The notes beneath the pieces were generated by a model, which did no database searches, was not told where the DNA came from, and saw only the letters and a list, made by a program, of their open reading frames with translations. Positions 57,301 to 64,000 of a stretch of 64,000 bases of DNA are shown in pieces; the first letter of the stretch is position 1, and each line of letters opens with the position of its first letter. Source of the stretch: Muricea muricata. Its lineage: Eukaryota; Cnidaria; Anthozoa; Malacalcyonacea; Plexauridae. The stretch is taken from the NCBI GenBank assembly GCA_963855995.1, contig OY979719.1, positions 8,148,112-8,212,111 on the forward strand, given 5' to 3'. The position numbers and the translations under genes are program-made.

Positions 57301-59808
57301 GAACTTATTGTGGATTACCCGGTATATCTGGGGAACAACCCCAAACTACTGCAAGACGTGTCCAGTCCAGGAGCGATGCACCCTCTTTTTCCATCTCTGA
57401 AGTTAGCCGTTTGGAGAATATCAGGCAACGTTACAAAACAATGGGAATTTCAGAAAAAGCTATCGAACTCCTCTGCAACAACACCAAGAGCTCAACCTCC
57501 AAAACATACAATGTTTCCTGGGCTCAGTGGAGTCGCTGGTGTTCGGAGAGGAAAAGTGATCCCGTATCATATCCAGTGTCTGACATTCTGACTTTCTTAG
57601 CGGAACAATTTTCACAAGGTAAAGAATACAGGTCTATAAATGTTCTAAGGTCTGCTATCTCTTCCGCTCACTGTCACATCGATGATAAACCGGTTGGACA
57701 GCACCCACTCATAGTTCGGCTAATGAGGGGTGTTTCCATTTCTCGCCCACCTCAACCTAGGTACCAAAAGACTTGGAATGTTTCTGTCGTTACGACACAC
57801 TTGGCGTCTTTAGGTTGCAATAAGACAATGTCTATAAAACAGCTTTTACAAAAGCTCTGCATGCTGATGGCTCTAACGTGCCCAGAAAGAAGCTCTGTTA
57901 TGGCTTCGTTGGACATTACTTACATGCGCCATTATCCAGAAGGCGTAAAGTTTTCTCACACTATTTTTCGCTAGCGAGCTCATAGTGGCAACTTGGGGGA
58001 ATCTGTTTATCCTAAGTTTACAGATGAATCTCTTTGTCCAGTTACTTGCCTGAGCGTCTACCTCGAGCGGACAAAAGACTGGCGAGCTACTAACAAGGAC
58101 AAGCCACGCTTATTTCTTTCCATCAAAAAGCCTCACAAGCCTGTATCGTCCTCGACGCTTCTCGATGGATTAAGGAAACCATATTTCAGTCTGGAATAAA
58201 GGACTTTTCCTTTAAAGGCCACTCAGTTCGTAGTGCTTCAACATCGGCAGCCCGGGCGTCTGGTTTATCTATCGACACGATCATTTCCATGGCAGACTGG
58301 ACAAATGAATCAACTTTTAAAAAATTTTATTGTAGACCTTCATTACCAGTTACGTATGGGACAACAGTTTTATCTAACTCAAGTTAGTTATTAACGCAGA
58401 GTTGATTTAAGTTCATATTAAATTCATATTTTATGGTTTACGTCTATGCGTTGTAATCTACCACTTGTATTCCATACATTTCGACCGGAAAGTGTGAAGT
58501 ATAATTAGAATTATACAAGCGCCGCGCTCGTATAATTCCGATTATACGAGCACTTGAAGGGAGAAATGTATGGTCCCGCCCTGCGTGCTTACGCTCGTCC
58601 CTCCCGACGTTTTCTTTAGGTTTTTAATATCTATTGATTGTGGTGGCCAGTATCTTTGGATTGCGCGTGGCATGTCTTCTGGTCTTCACAGTGCTTTAAA
58701 TAAGTCGGGAATTCACGCGGGGGGCTCCAGCATATGGGGCTCGCAGCAGGGGCTATTCCCGCGCTTTCTTATAGTTTCTAGTCTCCCATGCGTTGCATAA
58801 TGTGGCTCATTCACCCTTTGGGAAACGTCATACCACTTGTATTCCATACATTTCTCCCTTCAAGTGCTTGTATAATCGGAATTATACGAGCGCGCCGCTT
58901 CGCGGCGCTTGTATAATTCTAATTTCCCGTTGTAGTAGGTAATATTTCATCGAGTATTCTCAAGGGCCGTGACCTGACAGTTCAGTTGCGCACCGAGATG
59001 TAAATCTCAATCGTGAAATATTAGATAAATTAAAATAAGAATTAGTATGCTTACAGCACTCATATTGTTCTTTCCTAAAATGCTTTTCACACACATACAC
59101 GTTCCCGCTATTGATTTGTCGACGCAAACTGTCCTCCACAACACGGTCCTTCGTGATCACGCTTATCCAAGCTTCGCGTGTTTTCTTTGATAATTCATCT
59201 GTCTCTGCAGGAATTTTAAAGATTCACACTCCACTGTGCTTTCGACTTGTTGCGCAACCATATATGAAGCAAAGTGCTCCTGGCATCGCGAAATAATCGC
59301 CTAATTAAGTTCCCTCGGCTACATTGGTGACCAAAGACAATGAGGTTTTTAGTCACGTGATCGTATCTTCCAAACCTTGCCATTATATTAAAAATGTTTA
59401 TGGATTGGCAGAAACTTGGGAGGAAATTTTTTTGTTTGCGAACCACACTTTCTCTCCACGTTCATAATATCAAGAATTAGCCTGCCTTATATAGATTGCA
59501 TGAGATAAATTGTAGCAGACTGCATTAGACTTCATTACCCTGTACGCATCGTACTTTATTATAGACCACATTACTAGAGCACTATTGACATCATGATCGT
59601 TTTCTAAAATTTAGAACGTACAAAGAATGAGCGTTTATCGCAATTAAATTAATTAAATTCATACCTCATCCCAATCCTCCGCTCCGAGGTAGTATTTACT
59701 TTATGCCCTCTCGCTTGGGGCGTATCTACAATATTTTAATATCACTGGTTATTTTTATATAAATTGATTTTTTTCTTAATTTTTTAGAACAACGTCGAGA
59801 ATGGGAAG
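45369..59808 (+). CDS. Candidate micro-exon gene, 5' part, function unknown
   Basis: Four short exons with good splice sites and matching phase: 45369-45408 (ATG; MSVRRTYLRAEGS), 46625-46651 (27 nt; DYSRSDAWE), 51790-51813 (24 nt; EYLQSLPE) and 59788-59808 (21 nt; EQRREWE). Each ends GAAG or TCAG followed by GTATGT, and each starts after a T-rich tract and AG. All junctions are phase 1, so any exon can be skipped or repeated without breaking the frame. The joined 37 residues are charged and Glu/Arg-rich; no domain or signal peptide is seen. A non-coding stretch with an acceptor (TTTTTAG at 45361) precedes the ATG, so a 5' UTR exon must lie upstream. The gene would continue past the window. 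Introns are 1.2, 5.1 and 8.0 kb and contain duplicates of each other, LINE fragments and a DIRS element. Splice calls are by eye. Confidence 0.5.
46555..47010 (+). repeat. Exon-2 region and a decayed duplicate
   Basis: GGCGTGGTGTCCTTGAACAA before exon 2 recurs as GAGCGTGGAGTCCTTGAACA at 46841 and 50213, followed by TTTTAATTT and then an exon-like CGAGTTCCRCTG in place of CGAGGTCCGATG. These copies lack the exon 2 donor. GGATATGTTTTGGCTAACTT (46999) also resembles the donor side of exons 3 and 4 with GT changed to GA. Confidence 0.6.
46760..49440 (+). repeat. Intronic duplicated block, copy 1
   Basis: Collinear with 50145-52870: ATTTTGCCAACCAACGATTT, TTCGCATTTTCTGGACCA, the GTATAGGCCATGT block, TTTGTCAACAAAATTTTATA and the AGACGCCGAGAACGAACGCA block. 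About 80-90% alike by eye. Contains a - strand LINE fragment. Confidence 0.75.
49071..49328 (-). pseudogene. LINE reverse-transcriptase C-terminal fragment
   Basis: Codes NFSDHVSYICRNTSKRIRFF and KLHIYEAAFVPYFNDGSLVW, the thumb region. The same fragment recurs at 52741 and 60891, showing it travels with the duplicated block. Confidence 0.75.
50145..52870 (+). repeat. Intronic duplicated block, copy 2, carrying exon 3
   Basis: The second copy of the block at 46760; it includes the 24-nt exon at 51790, which has no clear counterpart in copy 1. A third partial copy covers about 59330-61230 and carries exon 4. Confidence 0.75.
52741..52870 (-). pseudogene. LINE reverse-transcriptase fragment
   Basis: Codes FSDHVSYICKNTSKRIRFF and KLHIYK with an internal deletion relative to 49071. 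Confidence 0.65.
53440..53912. mobile_element. ~470-bp MITE with ~170-bp inverted arms
   Basis: TGCCTATGACACGAAAATTT mirrored by AAATTTTGGCGTCATGGGCA; arms include AACGTTTTGTTGATGAGATA and TTCAAACTGAACTATCTCAT counterparts. The TSD is not clear. It lies just before the DIRS element. Confidence 0.75.
53971..54120 (+). repeat. DIRS left inverted terminal repeat
   Basis: 150 bp complementary to 58704-58853; the terminal extension 53948-53970 (TTATACTTCACACTTTCC) lies outside it. Confidence 0.9.
54155..54221 (+). other. Likely leader intron of the DIRS element
   Basis: CAAG|GTAAGTTT at 54155 and TTTTGTATCAG|G at 54221, a 67-bp intron ending 7 nt before the first ATG. Confidence 0.55.
54228..55520 (+). 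CDS. DIRS ORF1, gag-like protein (430 codons)
   Basis: Open from ATG 54228 to TGA 55518. The start is Arg/Ser-rich (MSSRKRSRSPSSHSSKERS), then a short possible coiled coil (ISQAVKNLGERLTNLE), an acidic middle, a conserved-looking helical region (about 230-370) and a Gln/Phe-rich, basic tail (QQQPFQQQPFRQ). This is the usual make-up of DIRS gag-like ORFs: low complexity with no zinc knuckle. It overlaps the RT frame by 4 nt. No break is seen. Confidence 0.85.
   Translation: MSSRKRSRSPSSHSSKERSGKHWKSSKRRRSHEGQCGTDTTSTSGNPVAFTELLKQMSGISQAVKNLGERLTNLETTAASNGPGRSNNNVNVQAMAASDCPVATQAGEASFSNEIDSMDQLSVVVTHDPDLLDPIAPETLETDLGHGDGPQTSESLNNDSTLSTKVKQSGQSLEEKLGHDESALKGQLFVPGDHDPSWATSDSFKSFLETNFRRSLSSSQIFSILEQTSLPDLDVFTTPKLDKTIIDQVPSQFKKSVEIRDKELLKVQRHVLNVAAPLTALHDLLEYNQTVSVTETLGIVEKALCLLGNASNSLSVLRRYKVLYAINPKKVSLAEASYPNAEKKLFGSGITKIASESADITRNLQKNLSQSHSYSNNQFQFGKYQSKNDKFRPHSFGHQKFAQAKKRPFQQQPFQQQPFRQSQRFNSNSH
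55517..57288 (+). pseudogene. DIRS reverse transcriptase/RNase H, frameshifted
   Basis: Frame 55517-56743 has RT boxes VLDLSALNQFI, INLDLTDAYLTVPMH and MPFGLNVAPRLFTK, but the catalytic YLDD box reads YLHD (His codon 56096-56098), expected to kill polymerisation. RNase H begins ISSDASKQGWGASWG. A 68-bp tandem duplication (56671-56738 = 56739-56806) then shifts the frame; the rest continues to 57288 (LDNTTAVSYLNN, HIPGKTNVEADTESR). No ATG lies at the start, which overlaps the gag stop, so translation by readthrough or re-initiation is likely in the family. Confidence 0.92.
57294..58387 (+). pseudogene. DIRS tyrosine recombinase, one stop and one frameshift
   Basis: N-terminal SAM-like helices (SKTYNVSWAQWSRWC; ILTFLAEQFSQGKEYRSIN) lead to the catalytic domain: the first Arg in CPERSSVMASL, the H-x-x-R box in GHSVRSASTSAARASG and the Tyr in FKKFYCRP. 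An in-frame TAG at 57972-57974 and a frameshift near 58160 break it. All catalytic residues survive, so decay is recent. The family enzyme inserts the circular DNA copy. Confidence 0.9.
58461..58573 (+). repeat. DIRS internal complementary region
   Basis: The left half is complementary to the element's left terminus (CCACTTGTATTCCATACATT...CCGGAAAGTGTGAAG); the right half is complementary to its right terminus (CACTTGAAGGGAGAAATGTA). It is the template that lets the RNA ends be joined into a circle. Confidence 0.9.
58704..58853 (+). repeat. DIRS right inverted terminal repeat
   Basis: 150 bp complementary to 53971-54120; beyond it a right extension reaches about 58924 and contains the GC-rich hairpin GCGCCGCTTCGCGGCGC. 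Confidence 0.9.
59055..59286 (-). pseudogene. THAP zinc-finger exon with a premature stop
   Basis: From ATG 59286 the - strand reads MPGALCFIYGCATSRKHSGV, a TGA (59226-59224), then IFKIP, REAWISVI and VYVCEKHFRKEQYE, ending at a donor (TGCT|GTAAGC, 59055). This is the THAP layout: Cys-x4-Cys, the conserved Trp, then Cys-x2-His. THAP domains bind DNA and occur in host regulators and P-element transposases. The TGA sits where family members usually have Ser before Phe/Ile. Downstream exons are not identified; the DIRS element lies in that direction. It may be a dead gene, a polymorphic allele, or a sequence error. Confidence 0.75.
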
Positions 59809-60740
59809 GTATGTTCAGGCTAAATTGTGATAACCATTTATTATTTTTTTTATTTTTTAACAGAAATGTAATTGCGCTGAAAAATATTAGTTGATTTATA
59901 CAGCACACAAGGCTTTGTGTGGTTATTTGCGAATAATGAAATTTTTTATTAAAATGTTATTGAGAAATCGCATACGTCAGCTGCATTTGACAGTCTTATA
60001 TTGTATTGACCTACATTCAAAGGCGTTCTGTGGATGTGACAAAACTCTCAAGCGAAAAAGTTACTAGGTCTACAACAATCCCGCCCATTCTTACTATAGG
60101 TATAGACGCCGAGAACGAACGGAATAACTATTGAGGATTTTTCATAACCTAAATCAAAAGCCTTAACTAGGAACGTCCAACATTTGTCTCTATCGATTAA
60201 ATTGTGGAATATCCTGCTAGATTTGTATATAGTAAAGCCTTCTTGAATGCACTTTGGCTTCCACGTGACCAGAGGCAATGAGTTTTTAGTCACGTGATCG
60301 TACCTTCCATACCTTCCCTTTACATTAACTATGTTTATGGATTGCCAGAAAATTTTGAGAATTTTTTTTGTTTGCGAACCATGCACACTTTTCCTCCACG
60401 TTCATTATATCATACCGTAATTAGCCTGCATTATATAGATTGCATGAGATAAACTGTAGCAGACTGAGTCAGACTTCATTACCCTGTACGCATCGTACTT
60501 TATTATAGGCCACATTACTAGACCACTATTGACATCATGATCGTTTTCTAAAAGTTAAAACGTACAAAGAATTAGCGTTTATTGCTCATACTTCATGTTA
60601 GGTGTGCAACAATCCCATCCATTCTTACTATAGGTATAGACGCCGAGAACGAACGCCATAACTGTTGAGGATTTTTCATTACCTAAATCAAAAGCCTTAA
60701 CTAGGAACGTTCAGACACATGACCAGATATAGTTGATAAA
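59330..60740. repeat. Partial third copy of the intronic block, itself partly doubled
   Basis: AGTCACGTGATCGTATCTTCC at 59351 recurs at 60287, and TAGACGCCGAGAACGAACG at 60102 recurs at 60640. Exon 4 of the micro-exon gene lies at 59788 within it. Confidence 0.65.
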
Positions 60741-60890
60741 TATAGTTAATACTACATACAAATAATGAATGTTTATGAGTGTAATGATAAGAATATTTTC
60801 ATGAGGTGAAACGTGGAATATTCCAGTCCCATTTCGTATAATGTGGTCAAGTTAGATTTCATTAAAACTTATTCATAAGTAGAGTTCCAG

Positions 60891-61211
60891 TCACAAAAGA
60901 CTACTGCTCTTAGACCTCTTTCGCTCAAGTTTATTCCTATCATTGGACTTGAAATGCCAGACAAATCTACCATCGTTCAAGTATGGCATAAATGCTGCCT
61001 TGTAAATATGCAGTTTTATTGTAGTGGATATTAATTTTCTGAGTCTAGTGAAGAATCTGATTCTCTTGCTGGTATTCTTAAAAATATGTGACACATGATT
61101 TGAAAAGTTCAATTCTTTATCCAAGGTTGCTCCAAGAAGCTTCATGTGGGCTAATACTTGATTGTCAATGTGTACCTCTGTGATATCATTTTTAACTTTA
61201 GTCATCATCAT
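60891..61211 (-). pseudogene. LINE reverse-transcriptase C-terminal fragment, longest of the three copies
   Basis: Codes LLGATLDKELNFSNHVSHI and KLHIYKAAFMPYLNDGRFVW; an N-terminal extension is preserved relative to 49071. No ends. Confidence 0.75.
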
Positions 61212-61326
61212 AACCTGATACGTATTTTGATAAATTAACCTGATATTTTGATAAATTTTCCAAAGAACTGATCCAGAGGAACATTCTGGGCAACCTGGGT
61301 ACCAAAACTTAATGAGTTACTTATAA

Positions 61327-61495
61327 AACAAATAATGAATGATTGTATTCGTGAAATGGTAAGAATATTTTCATTCGGTTAAAGATGGAATGTTTCATTC
61401 AACTCGGCTATCGCCTCGTTCAATGCAACATTCCATCTTTCACCTCATGAAAATATTCTTACCATTGCACGAATAAAAAACATTCATTATTTGTA
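61327..61495. repeat. ~170-bp palindrome
   Basis: ACAAATAATGAATG...GGTAAGAATATTTTCAT is mirrored by ATGAAAATATTCTTACC...CATTCATTATTTGT. Single arms of the same sequence occur at about 48970, 52575 and 60760. Confidence 0.8.
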
Positions 61496-61754
61496 TAATT
61501 ATAACCGGCAAATCTTTCTCAACCTCAGATGTCTTAACAGTGATTGCAAATGTTTAGCTGACTGACAGTAAAGTCGTTTTAATTAACTGAACATACGTTT
61601 CAATCATCGGTCATCCTGGTAATCAGAACTGCCCGCATATCAGTAGAAGAAGTTGAAAATTACTTCAGTCACATAATTCTTTCAGTATAGTCTTAAATAT
61701 TTCTAAAATTCCCAGTTGGACGGATTGTCGGGGAGGGAAAATGCGTTTTTTATG

Positions 61755-61790
61755 TTGGAAGACGTCGGGAGGGAATGCTCAAGCTAAATT
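61755..61790 (+). pseudogene. Decayed copy of the micro-exon at 59788
   Basis: GAAGACGTCGGGAGGGAATG followed by CTCAAGCTAAATT resembles the exon 4 body plus its donor-side intron (TTCAGGCTAAATT). The donor GT is gone. Confidence 0.4.
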
Positions 61791-61894
61791 TTTCAGCAAT
61801 TTAATGTTTTATATATTAATATTAATGTTTTATCAGACATTTAAAACGCTTGGGGTTTGTGTGACTCTATAAGCAGGCTGAATGCCTCTCATAT

Positions 61895-62205
61895 GCTTTT
61901 CAACTCAATTCTTGACAAGCACGCCGCTATTCAACGTGTTAAGCTGAGGACCCGCCCTAGCCCTTCGTAACAGATGAGATAAAGGTATTAATGCAAACTA
62001 GGGATGAGTGGCGTAGACTGGCCGAGAAAGCCAATAATTCCAATGCCCGGTCAACATATAGATTGTTAAAGTGCGAAGTAAGGTGTGAGTTGAGAGAGGC
62101 TGAGAAGGAGCTGTTACGAAACAAATAAAAGAAAACCCTAATGATTCGGGCTGTTTATGGAAAGTCATTCGCTCATGCCTTCCAAAGAAAGTAGCTGGCG
62201 TCAAA
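61895..62205 (+). pseudogene. LINE fragment between endonuclease and reverse transcriptase
   Basis: Codes LDKHAAIQRVKLRTRPSP, then TRDEWRRLAEKANNSNARS and ELREAEKELLRNK, the linker region of CR1/L2-type ORF2, with stops and frameshifts. Confidence 0.65.
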
Positions 62206-62381
62206 GCGTAGCATATATAAAGTAAAACGTTTTTGTGAAACGTTATTACGCAATTGCTGACGTGAGAGGACGGAGATCTTTTAGACTAGAAAAGCTTACT
62301 TGTGATCAGCTATATTTCCGAGTATTTTATTACTATTTTTGATTATAAATTACGTTTTTACACTGGTGGCAGCGGAAAACG
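62206..62381 (+). other. Probable 5' LTR end and primer region of a Ty3-type element
   Basis: A TATA-like GCATATATAAAG (62210) is followed about 150 bp later by ACACTGGTGGCAGCGG, a common primer-site context just after an LTR. The LTR start could not be found and may be truncated. Confidence 0.5.
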
Positions 62382-64000
62382 ATGGAAGAACAACAAGAGC
62401 TAAGGTTAGAAGTTCAAAGACGTACCAATCTTGTCGAAGAGACGCAGAAACCGGATGAAGAGACAACGCTATCGACGGCGACGAGTTTTGTGCCGAGATT
62501 AACAACTGGAATGATGCTCAATGTTGCCAACAACTAGCTGTTTCGCTTCTAGGCAGAGCACAACGAATTTACTTGTCATTGCAAGACGGCGAAAAGCCAA
62601 CTTTTGACCTGATGGTAAAAGCACTTCAAGCTAAGATTCAGCCCGAGCAACAACGAAAAGTGCACAAGCTATCCTTCAGCACCAGAAGACGAAAGAATGG
62701 CGAGGGCCTAGGGGATCGTGGATTTAGCAACCAACCTGAGACAACTTGCTGCCTTGGCATATCAAAACACTGAAAATTCGCGTGTTGAAGAAGAGATCGT
62801 TGAGCAGTTTATCCGTGCACTTGACACTAAAGAATTGCGTGTTAGCATGAATCAAAGTGACCCAAAAACCTTGGACGAAGCTGTAAACGTTGCCTTAAGG
62901 TTGGAAAGTATCCATCTTGCTGTAATTCAAAATAATGCAAAAATCAATATGGCGGAAATGTTAGAGAACCACATAGAGATTATAAAAAAATAGAGGGGAC
63001 ATCGTAGGATAAATTCAGTCAAACGAAAGGGACAAATTGAAGCATGCTAATGGGGGCCGAATTTAAGACCCGGATGTATGGTTGTGCGCCTATTGGCTGG
63101 TTATCGACTTTTCACAGCAAGAGAATGAGAAAGCTCGAGAAAAAACTTTTTTCCGATTTTTTCACACTCAAAGTTTTTTATGTAAAAACAAAGGCGAAGA
63201 TGTTAAAGATTAGTGCGGGATTGCTTAAAATCTAAATAGATCGCAGTATTGTGATTGTACAACTTGTTGTACCTCTAAAACAATTTTGATAACTGTTTGA
63301 AGGCAAAAAGTTCAATTTGTATCCAGATGTTGGTTAATTTGGCAGATATTTTACAAAACCTCGCTGCAAAAAGCCGGTCGAAAACTGGTTGCTATGCGTT
63401 GCTAGGGAGAACCTAAGGTTGAAAAACTACTTTGTTTACACAAAAAAATGGCTGTCTGCACCTAAAATTACAAAAACTAGAAATTTACAACATATTTTCT
63501 CAATATAGTTAATATCTGTGTGATCCATGGTCATAAAGACAAGCAAAAATTGACAAAAATTGTGTACTTTCATCGCTATACATCCGGGACTTAAGTTTGG
63601 CCCCCATTAGATTTGTTCAATTTGTCCCGAGATTCGTCCCCAGATGCCGCCTCTATTGATTTATAATCTCTGTGGGGAACCATGACAACGAGAGAGAAAC
63701 CGCTGATCTAAACACGGCAGGCGCCAAAACAGAAAATGAGCCAATACCAGCTTGAGCGAAGATATATTTTAATCAGCGAGTGCGCCTTTTGGAAAGGATG
63801 AATTCTTTGGTTATGGATAATTCCAAACCCAAACAGAAGAAAGCTAACGTTCAATGCTATAAATGCGAAAACTTTGTTGTATTCTAACGATCGTAAAGTT
63901 TACCGAGTTACTATTGCAAAGCCTGTCGTCGTACCAGCTTATACAATGGCTACAGTTTCGTGTAAAGTGGAAAATGTTCTGTTTAAAATGGCGAAGTTGG
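62382..64000 (+). pseudogene. Ty3-type gag-pol, 5' part, frameshifted, runs off the window
   Basis: ATG 62382 begins MEEQQELRLEVQRRTN; a frameshift near 62480 leads to gag sequence CCQQLAVSLLGRAQRIYLSL and, after another shift, NLRQLAALAYQ and LDEAVNVALRLES. The frame is then cut by a MITE (62971-63675). After it come NVQCYKCENF (first half of a zinc knuckle) and AYTMATVSCKVEN, typical of the stretch before RT. A deletion seems to have removed the protease. Dead copy. Confidence 0.75.
62971..63675. mobile_element. ~700-bp MITE inserted in the gag
   Basis: Arms of about 100 bp contain AGAGATTATAAA, GGGACAAATTGAA and AATGGGGGCC, mirrored at the right. GAACC(A) lies at both borders and the gag frame (EN-HDNER) resumes across it. 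Confidence 0.7.

Larger units (their letters stand above)
53948..58924 (+). mobile_element. DIRS-type tyrosine-recombinase retrotransposon (~5.0 kb)
   Basis: Shows the defining DIRS layout: 150-bp inverted terminal repeats, terminal extensions that differ at the two ends, and an internal region complementary to both extensions, plus gag-like, RT/RNase H and tyrosine-recombinase regions. Such elements integrate as circles without target duplication, and none is seen. Coding parts are broken, so this copy is dead. Confidence 0.93.

Overview
The window looks like AT-rich genomic DNA of an invertebrate metazoan, most likely a cnidarian. This is inferred from spliced genes with GT-AG introns, a DIRS element, Ty3-type and CR1/L2-type retroelements and many MITEs; no species can be named. 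It is transposon-dense, with two clear host genes assembled here by joining exons through splice sites, plus fragments.

Left part (1-16 kb). A 3.25-kb palindromic element (54-3305) lies just upstream of an intact eight-exon gene on the + strand (coding 3535-8871) for the mitochondrial 2'-O-ribose rRNA methyltransferase MRM2 (FtsJ family). Its promoter carries a palindromic pair of ETS-type sites. Beyond it are copies of a hAT-like MITE family, one 8-bp-TSD copy carrying a second MITE, and a weak candidate small gene on the - strand. A complete, young Ty3/Gypsy element (11319-16188, - strand, identical 149-bp LTRs, 5-bp TSD, intact 1431-codon gag-pol) follows.

Middle part (16-45 kb). This holds a 4.25-kb non-autonomous DNA transposon with subterminal repeats (16749-20999), a frameshifted CR1/L2-type LINE (23363-25884), a field of diverged duplicated units (27.2-31.8 kb) interrupted by a 456-bp MITE with a 10-bp TSD, and a heptamer minisatellite. 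A second LINE (- strand) is cut in two by a 5.1-kb Mutator-like foldback element (33627-38726, perfect 9-bp TSD). The foldback carries a RING-finger exon and a nested TTAA element that itself contains repeated X-box plus CRE-like modules. A third LINE sits inside another TIR element at 40.5-42.6 kb.

Right part (45-64 kb). A + strand gene appears to be built from tiny symmetric exons (27, 24 and 21 nt, all phase 1) separated by 1.2-8 kb introns. These introns are themselves duplicated and contain decayed exon copies. A DIRS-type tyrosine-recombinase retrotransposon (53948-58924) with full split-repeat architecture but broken enzymes sits in the third intron, next to a THAP-domain exon with a premature stop. 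The window ends in a frameshifted Ty3-type element whose gag is interrupted by a MITE.

Functionally, MRM2 is the only complete recognised cellular gene. Most of the rest is mobile DNA nested in mobile DNA. The micro-exon gene is the most unusual object.
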